Notes under the pieces: generated by a model | The model's input: only the letters and a program-made list of their open reading frames with translations | Databases searched by the model: none | Told to the model about the DNA's origin: nothing | NCBI GenBank assembly: GCA_036227345.1 | Contig: CP109468.1 | Location: 7,130,001 to 7,194,000, forward strand | Reading direction: 5' to 3' | Origin: Streptomyces sp. NBC_01463 | GTDB lineage: Bacteria; Actinomycetota; Actinomycetes; Streptomycetales; Streptomycetaceae | Length of the DNA stretch: 64,000 nt | Position numbers and translations under genes: made by a program | Shown: one piece after another, positions 49,117-58,165 of the stretch | How the letters are laid out: the number at the start of each line of letters is the position of its first letter | Numbering within the stretch: position 1 is the first letter of the stretch

Positions 49117-49122
49117 TACGCT
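49117..49122 (+). promoter_or_regulatory. -10 element of the mshC leaderless promoter
   Basis: TACGCT ends 6 bases before the mshC ATG at 49129; no Shine-Dalgarno sequence is present. Confidence 0.45.
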
Positions 49123-49128
49123 CGTGAC

Positions 49129-50358
49129 ATGCATGCCTGGCCCGCTTCTGAGGTCCCCGCCCTGCCTGGCAAGGGCCGCGACCTTCGGATCCACGACACC
49201 GCGACCGGCGGACGGATCACCCTTGACCCCGGTCCCGTCGCCCGCATCTATGTCTGCGGCATCACGCCGTACGACGCGACCCATATGGGTCATGCGGCGA
49301 CCTACAACGCGTTCGACCTCGTCCAGCGCGTGTGGCTCGACACCAAGCGGCAGGTTCACTATGTCCAGAACGTGACCGACGTGGACGACCCGCTGCTGGA
49401 GCGGGCCGTGCGCGACGGTCAGGACTGGACCGAGCTCGCCGAGCGCGAGACGGCCCTGTTCCGCGAGGACATGACTGCCCTGCGCATGCTCCCGCCGCAG
49501 CACTACATCGGAGCCGTCGAGGCGATACCCGGCATCGTGCCGCTCGTCGAACGGCTCCGGGACGCGGGCGCCGCCTACGAACTCGACGGCGATGTGTACT
49601 TCTCCGTCGACACCGACCCGCACTTCGGCGAGGTGTCGAACCTCGACACCGAGGCGATGCGGCTGCTCTCCGCCGAACGAGGCGGCGACCCGGAGCGCCC
49701 GGGCAAGAAGAACCCGCTCGACCCGATGCTCTGGATGGCCGCCCGCGAGGGCGAGCCGAGCTGGGACGGGGCCTCGCTCGGCGCCGGCCGGCCCGGCTGG
49801 CACATCGAGTGCGTCGCCATCGCCCTGGACCACCTCGGCATGGGCTTCGACGTCCAGGGAGGCGGCTCCGACCTCGCCTTCCCGCACCACGAGATGGGCG
49901 CCTCGCACGCCCAGGTGCTGACCGGCGAGCACCCGTTCGCCCAGGCGTACGTGCACGCCGGCATGGTCGGCCTGGACGGCGAGAAGATGTCCAAGTCCCG
50001 GGGCAACCTGGTCTTCGTCTCGGCGCTGCGCCGCGACGGAGTGGACGCGGCGGCGATCCGGCTCGCCCTGCTCTCGCACCACTACCGCGCCGACTGGGAG
50101 TGGACCGACCAGGTGCTCGCCGACGCCGTGGCGCGTCTCGCGCGCTGGCGCGCCGCCGTCTCGCGGCCGGACGGGCTGTCAGCCGACGCCCTGGTCGAGG
50201 AGGTCCGCGCGGCCCTCGCCGACGACCTGGACGCTCCGGCGGCCCTGGCCGCCGTGGACCGCTGGGCCGAGCGGCAGACCGCCGGGGGCGGGACGGACGA
50301 GGGGGCGCCGGGACTCGTCTCGCGCACCGTCGACGCCCTGCTCGGTGTCGCGCTGTAA
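49129..50358 (+). CDS. mshC: L-cysteine:1D-myo-inositol 2-amino-2-deoxy-alpha-D-glucopyranoside ligase
   Basis: 409 aa cysteinyl-tRNA-synthetase paralogue lacking the C-terminal tRNA-binding extension. The HIGH-like motif is in [17 protein letters not shown], and the KMSKS motif in [13 protein letters not shown]; zinc ligands are [13 protein letters not shown] and the FPHHEM region. MshC joins cysteine to GlcN-Ins in mycothiol biosynthesis (EC 6.3.1.13). It has its own leaderless promoter and a strong terminator. The mycothiol user mscR lies 19 kb away in this window. Confidence 0.95.
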   Translation: MHAWPASEVPALPGKGRDLRIHDTATGGRITLDPGPVARIYVCGITPYDATHMGHAATYNAFDLVQRVWLDTKRQVHYVQNVTDVDDPLLERAVRDGQDWTELAERETALFREDMTALRMLPPQHYIGAVEAIPGIVPLVERLRDAGAAYELDGDVYFSVDTDPHFGEVSNLDTEAMRLLSAERGGDPERPGKKNPLDPMLWMAAREGEPSWDGASLGAGRPGWHIECVAIALDHLGMGFDVQGGGSDLAFPHHEMGASHAQVLTGEHPFAQAYVHAGMVGLDGEKMSKSRGNLVFVSALRRDGVDAAAIRLALLSHHYRADWEWTDQVLADAVARLARWRAAVSRPDGLSADALVEEVRAALADDLDAPAALAAVDRWAERQTAGGGTDEGAPGLVSRTVDALLGVAL

Positions 50359-50382
50359 CTGCCCGCCGTATTACGTCCGTTC

Positions 50383-50427
50383 ACCGGCCCCGAACTTCTT
50401 GATGAAGTTCGGGGCCGGTTCCGTTTT
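50383..50427 (+). terminator. Strong rho-independent terminator of mshC
   Basis: A 16-bp perfect stem, ACCGGCCCCGAACTTC (50383-50398) and complement (50404-50419), with a 5-nt loop and a T-rich tail (TCCGTTTTG). Confidence 0.9.
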
Positions 50428-50467
50428 GTCCATGGTCAAATGCTCGGTACTGCGCTAAAAGCGCTCT

Positions 50468-53400
50468 ATGCAATCATCAACGCGCATCAGAGGGGCAGTA
50501 GTTGCAGCGCTGCTGGGACTGCTCGCCGCGCTCTCGGGGCCGGGCAGCGCACAGGCCGCCGACCCGGCCGGACCCGCCGGCACGACGGTCGGCGATCTCA
50601 CTGGCTTCACGGCCGACGGACCCGTCTACGGCCTGAGTGCCGGGGCCGCGAAGGCCCGGGTCAGCTTCGTGTCCGAGGACACCTTCCGTATCGAACTCGC
50701 CCCCGACGGCACGTTCGAGGACCCGGCGGGCGATGCCATCGTCCTGCCGCAGGGCGCCCCGCCCCGCACCCGGTGGAAGGAGCGGAGCGACCGCTACGAG
50801 CTCTCCACCAAGAGCGTCACGCTGCGTGCCTACAAGTCGCCGCTGCGGTTCGCCCTGTACCGGGCCGACGGCAGCCAGGTCTGGTCCGAGGCGAAGGGGC
50901 TGAGCTGGGACGCCGACAAGACCACCCAGACCCTGGCCCGCGGCGCCGACGAGCAGTTCTACGGCGCCGGGATGCAGAACGGCCGCGGCAACACCTCGCA
51001 CCGGGACAAGACCGTCGAGGTCGGCGTCGACTACAACTGGGACGACGGCGGCCACCCCAACTCGGTGCCGTTCTACCTCTCGTCGGCCGGCTACGGCGTC
51101 TTCCGCAACACCTTCGCGCCGGGCACCTACGCCTTCACCGACCCGGTGACCACCACCGAGCAGGAACGGCGCTTCGACGCCTACTACTTCGCGGGCGACA
51201 GCGCCAAGGACGTCATCGGCCAGTACACCCGGCTCACCGGCAAGCCCTTCCTGCCGCCGGTGTACGGCATGGAGATCGGCGACGCCGACTGCTACCTGCA
51301 CAACGCCAACCGCGGCGAGCGCCACACCCTGGACGCGCTGAAGGTCGCCGACGGCTACGTCGAGAACGACATGCCCAACGGCTGGATGCTCGTCAACGAC
51401 GGCTACGGCTGCGGCTACGAGGACCTCGCGGAGACCTCCCAGGGGCTCCGGGACCGCGACATGCAGCTCGGCCTCTGGACCCAGGACGGCATCGAGAAGA
51501 TCGCCGACCAGGTCAAGGCCGGCCAGCGCGTCGCCAAGCTCGACGTCGCCTGGATCGGCGAGGGCTACAAGTTCGCCCTGGACGGCTGCAAGGACGCCTA
51601 CAAGGGCATCGAGGACAACAGCGACGCCCGCGGCTTCACCTACGCCCCCGAGAGCTGGTCGGGCGCGCAGCGCTGCGGGGTCCAGTGGTCCGGCGACCAG
51701 TACGGCACCTGGGACTACATCCGCTGGCAGATCCCGACCTACGCCGGCGCCACGATGTCCGGACTCGCCTACACCACCGGCGACGTCGACGGCATCTTCG
51801 GCGGCAGCGCCAAGACGTACACCCGTGACCTCCAGTGGAAGATGTTCCTCGGGACCACGATGACCATGGACGGCTGGGCGGCCAGCGACAAGCAGCCCTT
51901 CCGCTACGGGGAGCCGTACACCTCCATCAACCGCGACTACCTCAAGCTGAAGGAGTCGCTGCTGCCCTACCAGTACTCCTACGCGCACGAGGCCACCGAG
52001 ACCGGTGTCGGCATGGTCCGCCCGCTGGCGCTGGAGTACCCGGACGACCCGAAGGCTGCAACGGACGCGGCGAAGTACGAGTTCATGTCCGGCGAGGACT
52101 TCCTCGTCGCCCCCGTCTACCAGGACACCACCGAGCGCGACGGCATCTACCTGCCGAAGGGCACCTGGACGGACTACTGGAGCGGGCGGACGTACGAGGG
52201 GCCGGTCACGGTCGACGACTACAGCGCCCCGCTCGACACCCTGCCGCTCTTCGTCAGGGCCGGTGCCAGTGTGCCGATGTGGCCGGGCATCCGTTCCTAC
52301 AAGGACCGCACCGCCGCCTCCCCGCTCGCCTGGGACATCTACCCGCAGGGCAGGTCCTCGTTCACCCTGTACGAGGACGACGGCGTGACCCGTCAGCACC
52401 GCGACGGCGCGTACGCCACGCAGCGGGCCGACGTCCGGGCACCGGCCAGGGGCGCGGGCGACATCACCGTGGACATCGGCGCGAGCAAGGGGACGTTCAC
52501 GGGCAAGCAGAGCAGCCGCCCGTACGAGTTCAGCGTGCACACCGGTTCGGAGCCGGGCGCGGTGAAGCTCGCGGGCAAGCTGCCCCGGCTCGGATCGGCG
52601 GCCGCCTATGCCGCCGCGAAGCAGGGCTGGTGGTACGACCGTGACGACCGCGGCGGCGTGGTGAAGATCAAGACCGCTCCGCTCCCCACCGGCAAGAAGT
52701 TCTCCGTGAAGCTGGAGCGGACCAGCGCGGTCGGCGGACGGAACGCCGAGGCGACGGCCGCCGTCTCCGCTCCCCAGGGGCAGGAGATCGGCGCCGGGGC
52801 CACGGGCACCGTCACCGTCGACGTCACCGCGGGCAAGGCAGACGTCACGGACGCGGCGGTCTCGCTCGACGTCCCCGAGGGCTGGCAGGCCGCCCCGGCC
52901 GCGACCGTGGCCCGGATCCCGGCGGGCACCACCCGGCGGGTGGAGGTCCAGGTCACCCCGGCGAAGGACGCCGCGGTGGGGGAGGCGCGGATCACCGCGC
53001 TCGCGCGCTACCGGTCGGCGGGCGAGTCCCGCACGGCGGTCCGGCGGTTCGCCGCCTCAGTGATGCCGGCGCCCCCCACCGGTGAGGTGTGGGCCGGGGA
53101 TCTGGAGTGGCTGACCTCGACGAACGGGTACGGCCCCGCCGAACGCGACCGCAGCAACGGCGAGTCCGGCGCGGCCGACGGCCACCCGCTGACCCTGGCC
53201 GGAACGGTGTACGAGAAGGGGATCGGCACCCACGCCGACTCCGACATCGAGGTCTACCTCGGCGGACACTGCTCGAAGTTCACCGCCGACGCCGGGATCG
53301 ACGACGAGATCAACGGCTACGGCGAGGTGGCGTTCTCCGTCGAGGCGGACGGCAAGGTGCTGTGGACCTCGCCGAAGGTGACGGGGGCGTCGGCGACCGT

Positions 53401-53518
53401 CCCTGTCGACGTCCCGCTCGACGGGGCGCGGCACGTGCACCTGAAGGTCACGGACACCAACGGGTCCAAGACCGGTGACCACGGGGACTGGGGCGCGGCG
53501 CGCTTCATCTGTTCCTGA
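50468..53518 (+). CDS. Secreted GH31 family alpha-glycosidase with NEW3 and NPCBM domains
   Basis: 1016 aa. Signal peptide IRGAVVAALLGLLAALSGPGSAQAA. An N-terminal beta domain is followed by the GH31 barrel; the nucleophile Asp is in KLDVAWIGEGY (near residue 359) and the acid/base Asp in WSGDQYGTWDY (near 410), followed by GDVDGIFGG. The usual GH31 motif WxDMNE is absent, so it belongs to a non-typical subfamily, perhaps close to alpha-N-acetylgalactosaminidases. Next come a beta-sandwich domain, a NEW3 domain (about 770-865) and a C-terminal NPCBM (about 873-1016). It sits alone between mshC and parJ. No ribosome site precedes the ATG. Confidence 0.88.
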   Translation: MQSSTRIRGAVVAALLGLLAALSGPGSAQAADPAGPAGTTVGDLTGFTADGPVYGLSAGAAKARVSFVSEDTFRIELAPDGTFEDPAGDAIVLPQGAPPRTRWKERSDRYELSTKSVTLRAYKSPLRFALYRADGSQVWSEAKGLSWDADKTTQTLARGADEQFYGAGMQNGRGNTSHRDKTVEVGVDYNWDDGGHPNSVPFYLSSAGYGVFRNTFAPGTYAFTDPVTTTEQERRFDAYYFAGDSAKDVIGQYTRLTGKPFLPPVYGMEIGDADCYLHNANRGERHTLDALKVADGYVENDMPNGWMLVNDGYGCGYEDLAETSQGLRDRDMQLGLWTQDGIEKIADQVKAGQRVAKLDVAWIGEGYKFALDGCKDAYKGIEDNSDARGFTYAPESWSGAQRCGVQWSGDQYGTWDYIRWQIPTYAGATMSGLAYTTGDVDGIFGGSAKTYTRDLQWKMFLGTTMTMDGWAASDKQPFRYGEPYTSINRDYLKLKESLLPYQYSYAHEATETGVGMVRPLALEYPDDPKAATDAAKYEFMSGEDFLVAPVYQDTTERDGIYLPKGTWTDYWSGRTYEGPVTVDDYSAPLDTLPLFVRAGASVPMWPGIRSYKDRTAASPLAWDIYPQGRSSFTLYEDDGVTRQHRDGAYATQRADVRAPARGAGDITVDIGASKGTFTGKQSSRPYEFSVHTGSEPGAVKLAGKLPRLGSAAAYAAAKQGWWYDRDDRGGVVKIKTAPLPTGKKFSVKLERTSAVGGRNAEATAAVSAPQGQEIGAGATGTVTVDVTAGKADVTDAAVSLDVPEGWQAAPAATVARIPAGTTRRVEVQVTPAKDAAVGEARITALARYRSAGESRTAVRRFAASVMPAPPTGEVWAGDLEWLTSTNGYGPAERDRSNGESGAADGHPLTLAGTVYEKGIGTHADSDIEVYLGGHCSKFTADAGIDDEINGYGEVAFSVEADGKVLWTSPKVTGASATVPVDVPLDGARHVHLKVTDTNGSKTGDHGDWGAARFICS

Positions 53519-53530
53519 ACGCCGGTGACG

Positions 53531-53576
53531 CACCAGGGGGGCCGGGCGGGTGTGCACCCGCCCGGCCCCCCTGGTG
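53531..53576. terminator. Bidirectional hairpin terminator
   Basis: A 22-bp perfect inverted repeat (53531-53552 and 53555-53576, beginning CACCAGGGGG) lies between the GH31 gene and convergent parJ. Confidence 0.85.
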
Positions 53577-53582
53577 TCCGGA

Positions 53583-54617
53583 TCAGTCGTCCTCCGGAGC
53601 ATCCTCCCCGGAGTCATCCGACGAATCCGGCGGCGGGCCGCCGCTCCCGGGGACGGGCCCGGGGCCGGTCTCCGGACGGGGCGGCTTCGGCGGTCTGGTC
53701 CGGCCGCTCGACGTGTCCCGCAGATACGAGCCGTCCCCGCTCTCCGTGGCGTGCCCGCCCGGTGCGCCGCCCGGCCCCGGGTCCCGGCGCCGCAGATAGC
53801 GCTCGAACTCCCGGGCGATGGCCTCGCCGCTCGCCTCGGGCAGCTCCGCGGTGTCCCGGGCCTCCTCCAGCGTCTGCACGTACTCCGCGACCTCGCTGTC
53901 GTCGGCGGCCAGTTGGTCCACCCCGAGCTGCCAGGCGCGGGCGTCCTCGGGCAGTTCGCCCAGCGGGATGCGCAGACCGATGAGGTCCTCCAGGCGGTTC
54001 AGCAGCGCCAGCGTGGCCTTCGGGTTGGGCGGCTGCGACACGTAGTGCGGCACCGCCGCCCACAGGCTCACCGCGGGCACGCCCGCGTGCGTGCAGGCCT
54101 CCTGGAGGATGCCGACGATGCCGGTCGGCCCCTCGTAGCGCGTCTCCTCCAGGTCCATGGTCCTGGCCAGGTCCGGATCGGACGTGACACCGCTGACCGG
54201 TACCGGACGGGTGTGCGGGGTGTCGCCGAGCAGCGCACCGAGCACCACCACCATCTCGACGCCCAGTTCATGGGCGAAGCCCAGGATCTCGTTGCAGAAC
54301 GAGCGCCAGCGCATCGACGGCTCGATGCCCCGGACCAGGACGAGATCGCGGGGCTTGTCCCCGCCGATGCGGACCACGGAGAGCCGGGTCGTCGGCCAGG
54401 TGACCTTGCGCACCCCGCCGTCCAGCCAGACCGTCGGGCGGTTGACCTGGAAGTCGTAGTAGTCCTCGGCGTCCAGCGCCGCGAACACCTCGCCCTTCCA
54501 CTCCCGGTCCAGGTGCGCCACCGCCGTGGAGGCGGCGTCACCTGCGTCGTTCCACCCCTCGAACGCGGCCACCATGACCGGGTCGATCAGCTCGGGAACC
54601 CCCTCGAGCTCGATCAC
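53583..54617 (-). CDS. parJ: PAC2 family protein, ParJ orthologue
   Basis: 344 aa from a GTG at 54617 with GGAAGGAGG upstream. The PAC2 (proteasome assembly chaperone-like) fold spans residues 1-285: MVAAFEGWNDAGDAASTAVAHL, VVVLGALLGDTPHTRPVPVSG and SLWAAVPHYVSQPPNPKATLALL. The last 60 residues are Pro/Gly/Asp-rich and disordered. From memory, the S. coelicolor orthologue SCO1662 (ParJ) binds ParA, controls its polymerisation and affects sporulation septation; its position next to mshC and glpD supports orthology. Confidence 0.9.
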   Translation of the reverse strand: MIELEGVPELIDPVMVAAFEGWNDAGDAASTAVAHLDREWKGEVFAALDAEDYYDFQVNRPTVWLDGGVRKVTWPTTRLSVVRIGGDKPRDLVLVRGIEPSMRWRSFCNEILGFAHELGVEMVVVLGALLGDTPHTRPVPVSGVTSDPDLARTMDLEETRYEGPTGIVGILQEACTHAGVPAVSLWAAVPHYVSQPPNPKATLALLNRLEDLIGLRIPLGELPEDARAWQLGVDQLAADDSEVAEYVQTLEEARDTAELPEASGEAIAREFERYLRRRDPGPGGAPGGHATESGDGSYLRDTSSGRTRPPKPPRPETGPGPVPGSGGPPPDSSDDSGEDAPEDD

Positions 54618-54757
54618 CCAGGCCTCCTTCCGAAGTTCCCTTGCGTACGGAACAACCTTACGGCTTCCGGCCCCTCTCGCCGCAGCCCCTGCGCACGGCC
54701 GGGTGATCCCGGGCGAGCCAGGTGCATCATCGGCCCGACCAGGGCGTCTGCGGGACG

Positions 54758-54769
54758 ATACATCCGAGC
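54758..54769 (+). promoter_or_regulatory. Partial copy of the GntR operator
   Basis: ATACATCCGAGC matches ten bases of the ATACATCSGATG element found at 54822-54834 and, reverse-complemented, at 61519-61529. It may be an upstream half-site. Confidence 0.35.
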
Positions 54770-54823
54770 TGTGTGGGGACAGTTTCCGCTCAACTCTGGA
54801 CGTTGGGGCCTTCAGGGCGCTAT

Positions 54824-54834
54824 ACATCGGATGA
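54824..54834 (+). promoter_or_regulatory. GntR-family operator at the fuconate operon
   Basis: ACATCGGATGA, within ATACATCGGATG (54822-54833), lies 41 bp before the dehydratase start. The core CATCGGATG is an odd-centred palindrome. The identical 12-mer reads in the same orientation, relative to transcription, before the GntR gene at 61505. Confidence 0.7.
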
Positions 54835-54874
54835 CCAGAGCAGAGGTCCGATGTTATTTCCCCTGGGGGCGCAC

Positions 54875-56215
54875 ATGAGTCAGACCGTCACGGATTTCGA
54901 GGTCCACGACATCCGGTTTCCGACCTCGGAACAACTGGACGGCTCGGACGCCATGAACCCCGATCCCGACTACTCGGCTGCCTATGTCGTACTGCGTACC
55001 GACGCCGCGGACCATGAGGACGGCGGCGGCATCGAGGGACATGGCTTCTGTTTCACCATCGGGCGCGGCAACGAGGTGATGGCGGCCGCCATCGAGGCGC
55101 TGCGGCCCTATCTGGTCGGACGGCCGGTGCCCCGTACCGCCGCCGACCTCGGCGCGCTCTACCGCGATCTCACCCACGACTCCCAACTGCGCTGGCTGGG
55201 GCCCGAGAAGGGTGTGATGCACATGGCGGCCGGCGCGGTCGTCAACGCCGCCTGGGACCTCGCGGCCAAACACGCGGGCAGACCCGTCTGGGAGTTCCTG
55301 GCCGGGATGACCCCGGAGGAGCTCGTCTCCCTCGTCGACTTCCGTTACCTCACCGACGCCCTCACCCCCGACGAGGCGCTCGCCATCCTGCGAGCCGCCG
55401 AGCCGGGCCGGGCCGCCCGCGCCGAGCGGCTGCGCGCCGAGGGATACCCCGCCTACACCACCTCGCCCGGCTGGCTCGGCTACTCCGACGACAAGCTGGT
55501 CCGGCTGGCCAAGGAGGCCGTCGCCGACGGCTTCACCCAGATCAAGCTGAAGGTCGGCGGTGACGTCGGCGACGACGTCCGCCGGCTCGCACTCGCCCGT
55601 GAGGCCGTCGGCACCGACGTACGGATCGCCGTCGACGCCAACCAGCGCTGGGACGTCTCCGACGCCGTCGCGTGGATGACCGCGCTCGCACCGTACGAGC
55701 CGCACTGGATCGAGGAGCCGACCAGCCCCGACGACGTCCTCGGCCACGCGGCCGTGCGCGCCGGACAGCCCGTCAAGGTCGCCACCGGCGAGCACGTCGC
55801 CAACCGGGTCGTGTTCAAGCAGCTGCTCCAGGCCGGGGCCGTCGACTTCGTCCAGATCGACGCCGCGCGCGTCGCGGGCGTCAACGAGAACCTGGCGATC
55901 CTGCTGCTCGCCGCCAAGTTCGGCGTACCGGTCTGCCCGCACGCCGGAGGCGTCGGACTGTGCGAACTGGTCCAGCACCTCTCGATGTTCGACTACGTGG
56001 CCGTCTCCGGCAGCTGGGACGACCGGGTGATCGAGTACGTCGACCACCTCCACGAACACTTCGTCGACCCCGTGGTGATCGAGAACGGCCGCTACACCAC
56101 TCCGGCGGCGCCGGGCTTCTCGGCCCGGATGCACCCCGAGTCGATCGCCGCACACCGCTATCCCGAGGGCCCCGTCTGGCAGGCCCGCCGCACGAACGAG
56201 GAGGACGGCCGATGA
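54875..56215 (+). CDS. L-fuconate dehydratase (enolase superfamily)
   Basis: 446 aa. The N-terminal [30 protein letters not shown] is nearly diagnostic for FucD/ENOSF1. Catalytic features are IKLKVGG (KxK), AVDANQRWD and [11 protein letters not shown] and TGEHV (metal ligands), and [15 protein letters not shown] (His base). It converts L-fuconate to 2-keto-3-deoxy-L-fuconate. The start at 54875 matches family N-termini; an ATG at 54851 with its own AGAGG would add eight residues, including a TTA codon. Its stop overlaps the SDR start (ATGA). First gene of the sugar cassette. Confidence 0.9.
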   Translation: MSQTVTDFEVHDIRFPTSEQLDGSDAMNPDPDYSAAYVVLRTDAADHEDGGGIEGHGFCFTIGRGNEVMAAAIEALRPYLVGRPVPRTAADLGALYRDLTHDSQLRWLGPEKGVMHMAAGAVVNAAWDLAAKHAGRPVWEFLAGMTPEELVSLVDFRYLTDALTPDEALAILRAAEPGRAARAERLRAEGYPAYTTSPGWLGYSDDKLVRLAKEAVADGFTQIKLKVGGDVGDDVRRLALAREAVGTDVRIAVDANQRWDVSDAVAWMTALAPYEPHWIEEPTSPDDVLGHAAVRAGQPVKVATGEHVANRVVFKQLLQAGAVDFVQIDAARVAGVNENLAILLLAAKFGVPVCPHAGGVGLCELVQHLSMFDYVAVSGSWDDRVIEYVDHLHEHFVDPVVIENGRYTTPAAPGFSARMHPESIAAHRYPEGPVWQARRTNEEDGR

Positions 56216-56991
56216 CCGGCACACGCGACTTCGAGGGCATGAACGCACTGGTGACGGGAGGCGCATCCGGCATCGGGGCCGCCGTCGCGACCATGCTGCT
56301 GGCCCGCGGGGCCCGCGTCGCGGTCCTGGACCGGGAGACCGCGGGCGCCCCCGAGGGCACCCTCGCCGTCAAGGCGGACGTCACGGACGACGGCGCCGTC
56401 CGCGAGGCCGTCGACCGGGCCGCCGCCGAACTGGGCTCCCTGCACACCCTGGTGTCCAACGCCGGCATCGGCTCCATCGGCTCCGTCGAGGACAACGACG
56501 ACGACGAGTGGACCCGGGTCCTGGACATCAACGTCCTCGGCATGGTCCGCACCGCCCGGCACGCCCTGCCGCACCTGCGGCGGGCCGCCGCCGAGCGGCC
56601 CGGCGCCGTCTCGATCACCCAGACCTGCTCGATCGCCGCGACCGCGGGGCTGCCCCAGCGCGCCCTGTACAGCGCGAGCAAGGGCGCGGTCCTCTCGCTG
56701 ACGCTCGCCATGGCCGCCGACCACGTCCGCGAGGGGGTCAGGGTCAACTGCGTCAACCCGGGCACCGCGGACACCCCGTGGATCGGCCGGCTGCTCGGCC
56801 AGGCCGACGACCCGGCCGCCGAACGCGCGGCCCTCAACGCCCGGCAGCCGCTGGGCCGGCTGGTCTCGGCCGACGAGGTGGCCGCCGCGATCCTCTACCT
56901 CGCCAGCCCCGCCGCGGCCTCCGTGACGGGCACGGCACTGGCCGTCGACGGGGGGATGCAGGGCCTGCGCCTGCGCCCCGCCGACAGCTGA
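56212..56991 (+). CDS. SDR, probable 2-keto-3-deoxy-L-fuconate dehydrogenase
   Basis: 259 aa. [21 protein letters not shown] (cofactor motif), [31 protein letters not shown] (catalytic Ser/Tyr/Lys), [16 protein letters not shown] and the C-terminal [11 protein letters not shown]. The GTADTPW and [15 protein letters not shown] features fit the dehydrogenase that follows fuconate dehydratase in the Xanthomonas-type L-fucose pathway. It is coupled to the dehydratase. An L-fucose dehydrogenase role is the alternative. Confidence 0.85.
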   Translation: MTGTRDFEGMNALVTGGASGIGAAVATMLLARGARVAVLDRETAGAPEGTLAVKADVTDDGAVREAVDRAAAELGSLHTLVSNAGIGSIGSVEDNDDDEWTRVLDINVLGMVRTARHALPHLRRAAAERPGAVSITQTCSIAATAGLPQRALYSASKGAVLSLTLAMAADHVREGVRVNCVNPGTADTPWIGRLLGQADDPAAERAALNARQPLGRLVSADEVAAAILYLASPAAASVTGTALAVDGGMQGLRLRPADS

Positions 56992-57122
56992 CCCGGGAGG
57001 TGCGGCCCCGGCTCGGACGGTCCGGCCCGCATGTCTCACACCATCTGCACCACCTGCACCACGCACCCCCGCAATGCCATCAGATCCTTCGAGCCGGTAC
57101 TCCACAAAGGAACGGGACACCA

Positions 57123-58163
57123 ATGAGAGTGCGTACGACGAGTGCGGCGGCCTGCGCCGTACTGCTGGCCGTCACTGCCCTCGCGGGCTGCAACCGCGAA
57201 TCATCGGACGACGGTGCGGGTAGCGGCAAGGTCGGCATCGACCTGCCGCGCAGCGACAGCGACTTCTGGAACTCGTACCAGAACTACATCGAGAAGGGCG
57301 TCAAGGGCGGCGAGGTCAAGGCACTGCCGCTGACCAACTCCCAGAACGACATCGGCAAGCTGGTCGCCAACGTCCAGACCTTCACCGACCAGGGCGCCAA
57401 GGCCGTGGTGATGGCCCCGCAGGACACCGGTGCGATAGCCGAGTCGCTCAACACGCTGAACGACAAGAAGATCCCCGTCATCAGCGTCGACACCCGCCCG
57501 GACAAGGGCAGCATCTACATGGTGGTGCGCGCCGACAACAAGGCGTACGGCACGAACGCCTGCAAGTACCTCGGCGAGCAGCTGAAGGGCAAGGGCAAGG
57601 TCGTCGAGTTCCAGGGCGACCTCTCCTCGATCAACGGCCGCGACCGGTCCGAGGCCTTCAAGGCCTGCATGGACAAGGACTACCCGGGCATCAAGGTCTT
57701 CGAGCTGGCCACCGACTGGAAGGGCGACGTCGCCTCCGCGAAGCTCCAGTCGACCCTGGCAGCGCACCCCGACATCAACGGCATCTACATGCAGGCCGGC
57801 GGTGTCTTCCTGCAGCCCACCCTCGCGCTCCTGGAGCAGAAGAAGCTGCTGAAGCCGGCCGGCACGCCGGGCCACATCACGATCATCTCCAACGACGGCA
57901 TCCCGGAGGAGTTCGACGCCATCAAGGCCGGGAAGATCGACGCGACGATCTCCCAGCCCGCCGACCTGTACGCGAAGTACGCGCTGTACTACGCGAAGGC
58001 GGCGCTGGACGGGAAGACCTTCAAGGCGGGCCCGACCGACCACGACTCCACCATCATCAAGATCCCGAACGGCTTCGAGGACCAGCTCCCCGCGCCCCTG
58101 GTGACGAAGGACAACGTCGACGACCCGAAGCTGTGGGCCAACCAGCTGGAGAAGAAGAGCTAG
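57123..58163 (+). CDS. Sugar ABC transporter substrate-binding lipoprotein
   Basis: 346 aa. The lipobox VTALAGCN (Cys near residue 23) marks a lipoprotein. The rest is a ribose/rhamnose-type periplasmic-binding fold (GIDLPRSDSDFWNSYQNYIEKG, VMAPQDTGAIAESLNTLNDKKIPVISVDT, YMQAGGVFLQPTLALLEQ). AAAGGA lies upstream. It captures the cassette's sugar at the cell surface and hands it to the permease. The fuconate enzymes upstream suggest L-fucose or a related 6-deoxy sugar or its acid. Confidence 0.9.
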   Translation: MRVRTTSAAACAVLLAVTALAGCNRESSDDGAGSGKVGIDLPRSDSDFWNSYQNYIEKGVKGGEVKALPLTNSQNDIGKLVANVQTFTDQGAKAVVMAPQDTGAIAESLNTLNDKKIPVISVDTRPDKGSIYMVVRADNKAYGTNACKYLGEQLKGKGKVVEFQGDLSSINGRDRSEAFKACMDKDYPGIKVFELATDWKGDVASAKLQSTLAAHPDINGIYMQAGGVFLQPTLALLEQKKLLKPAGTPGHITIISNDGIPEEFDAIKAGKIDATISQPADLYAKYALYYAKAALDGKTFKAGPTDHDSTIIKIPNGFEDQLPAPLVTKDNVDDPKLWANQLEKKS

Positions 58164-58165
58164 CC

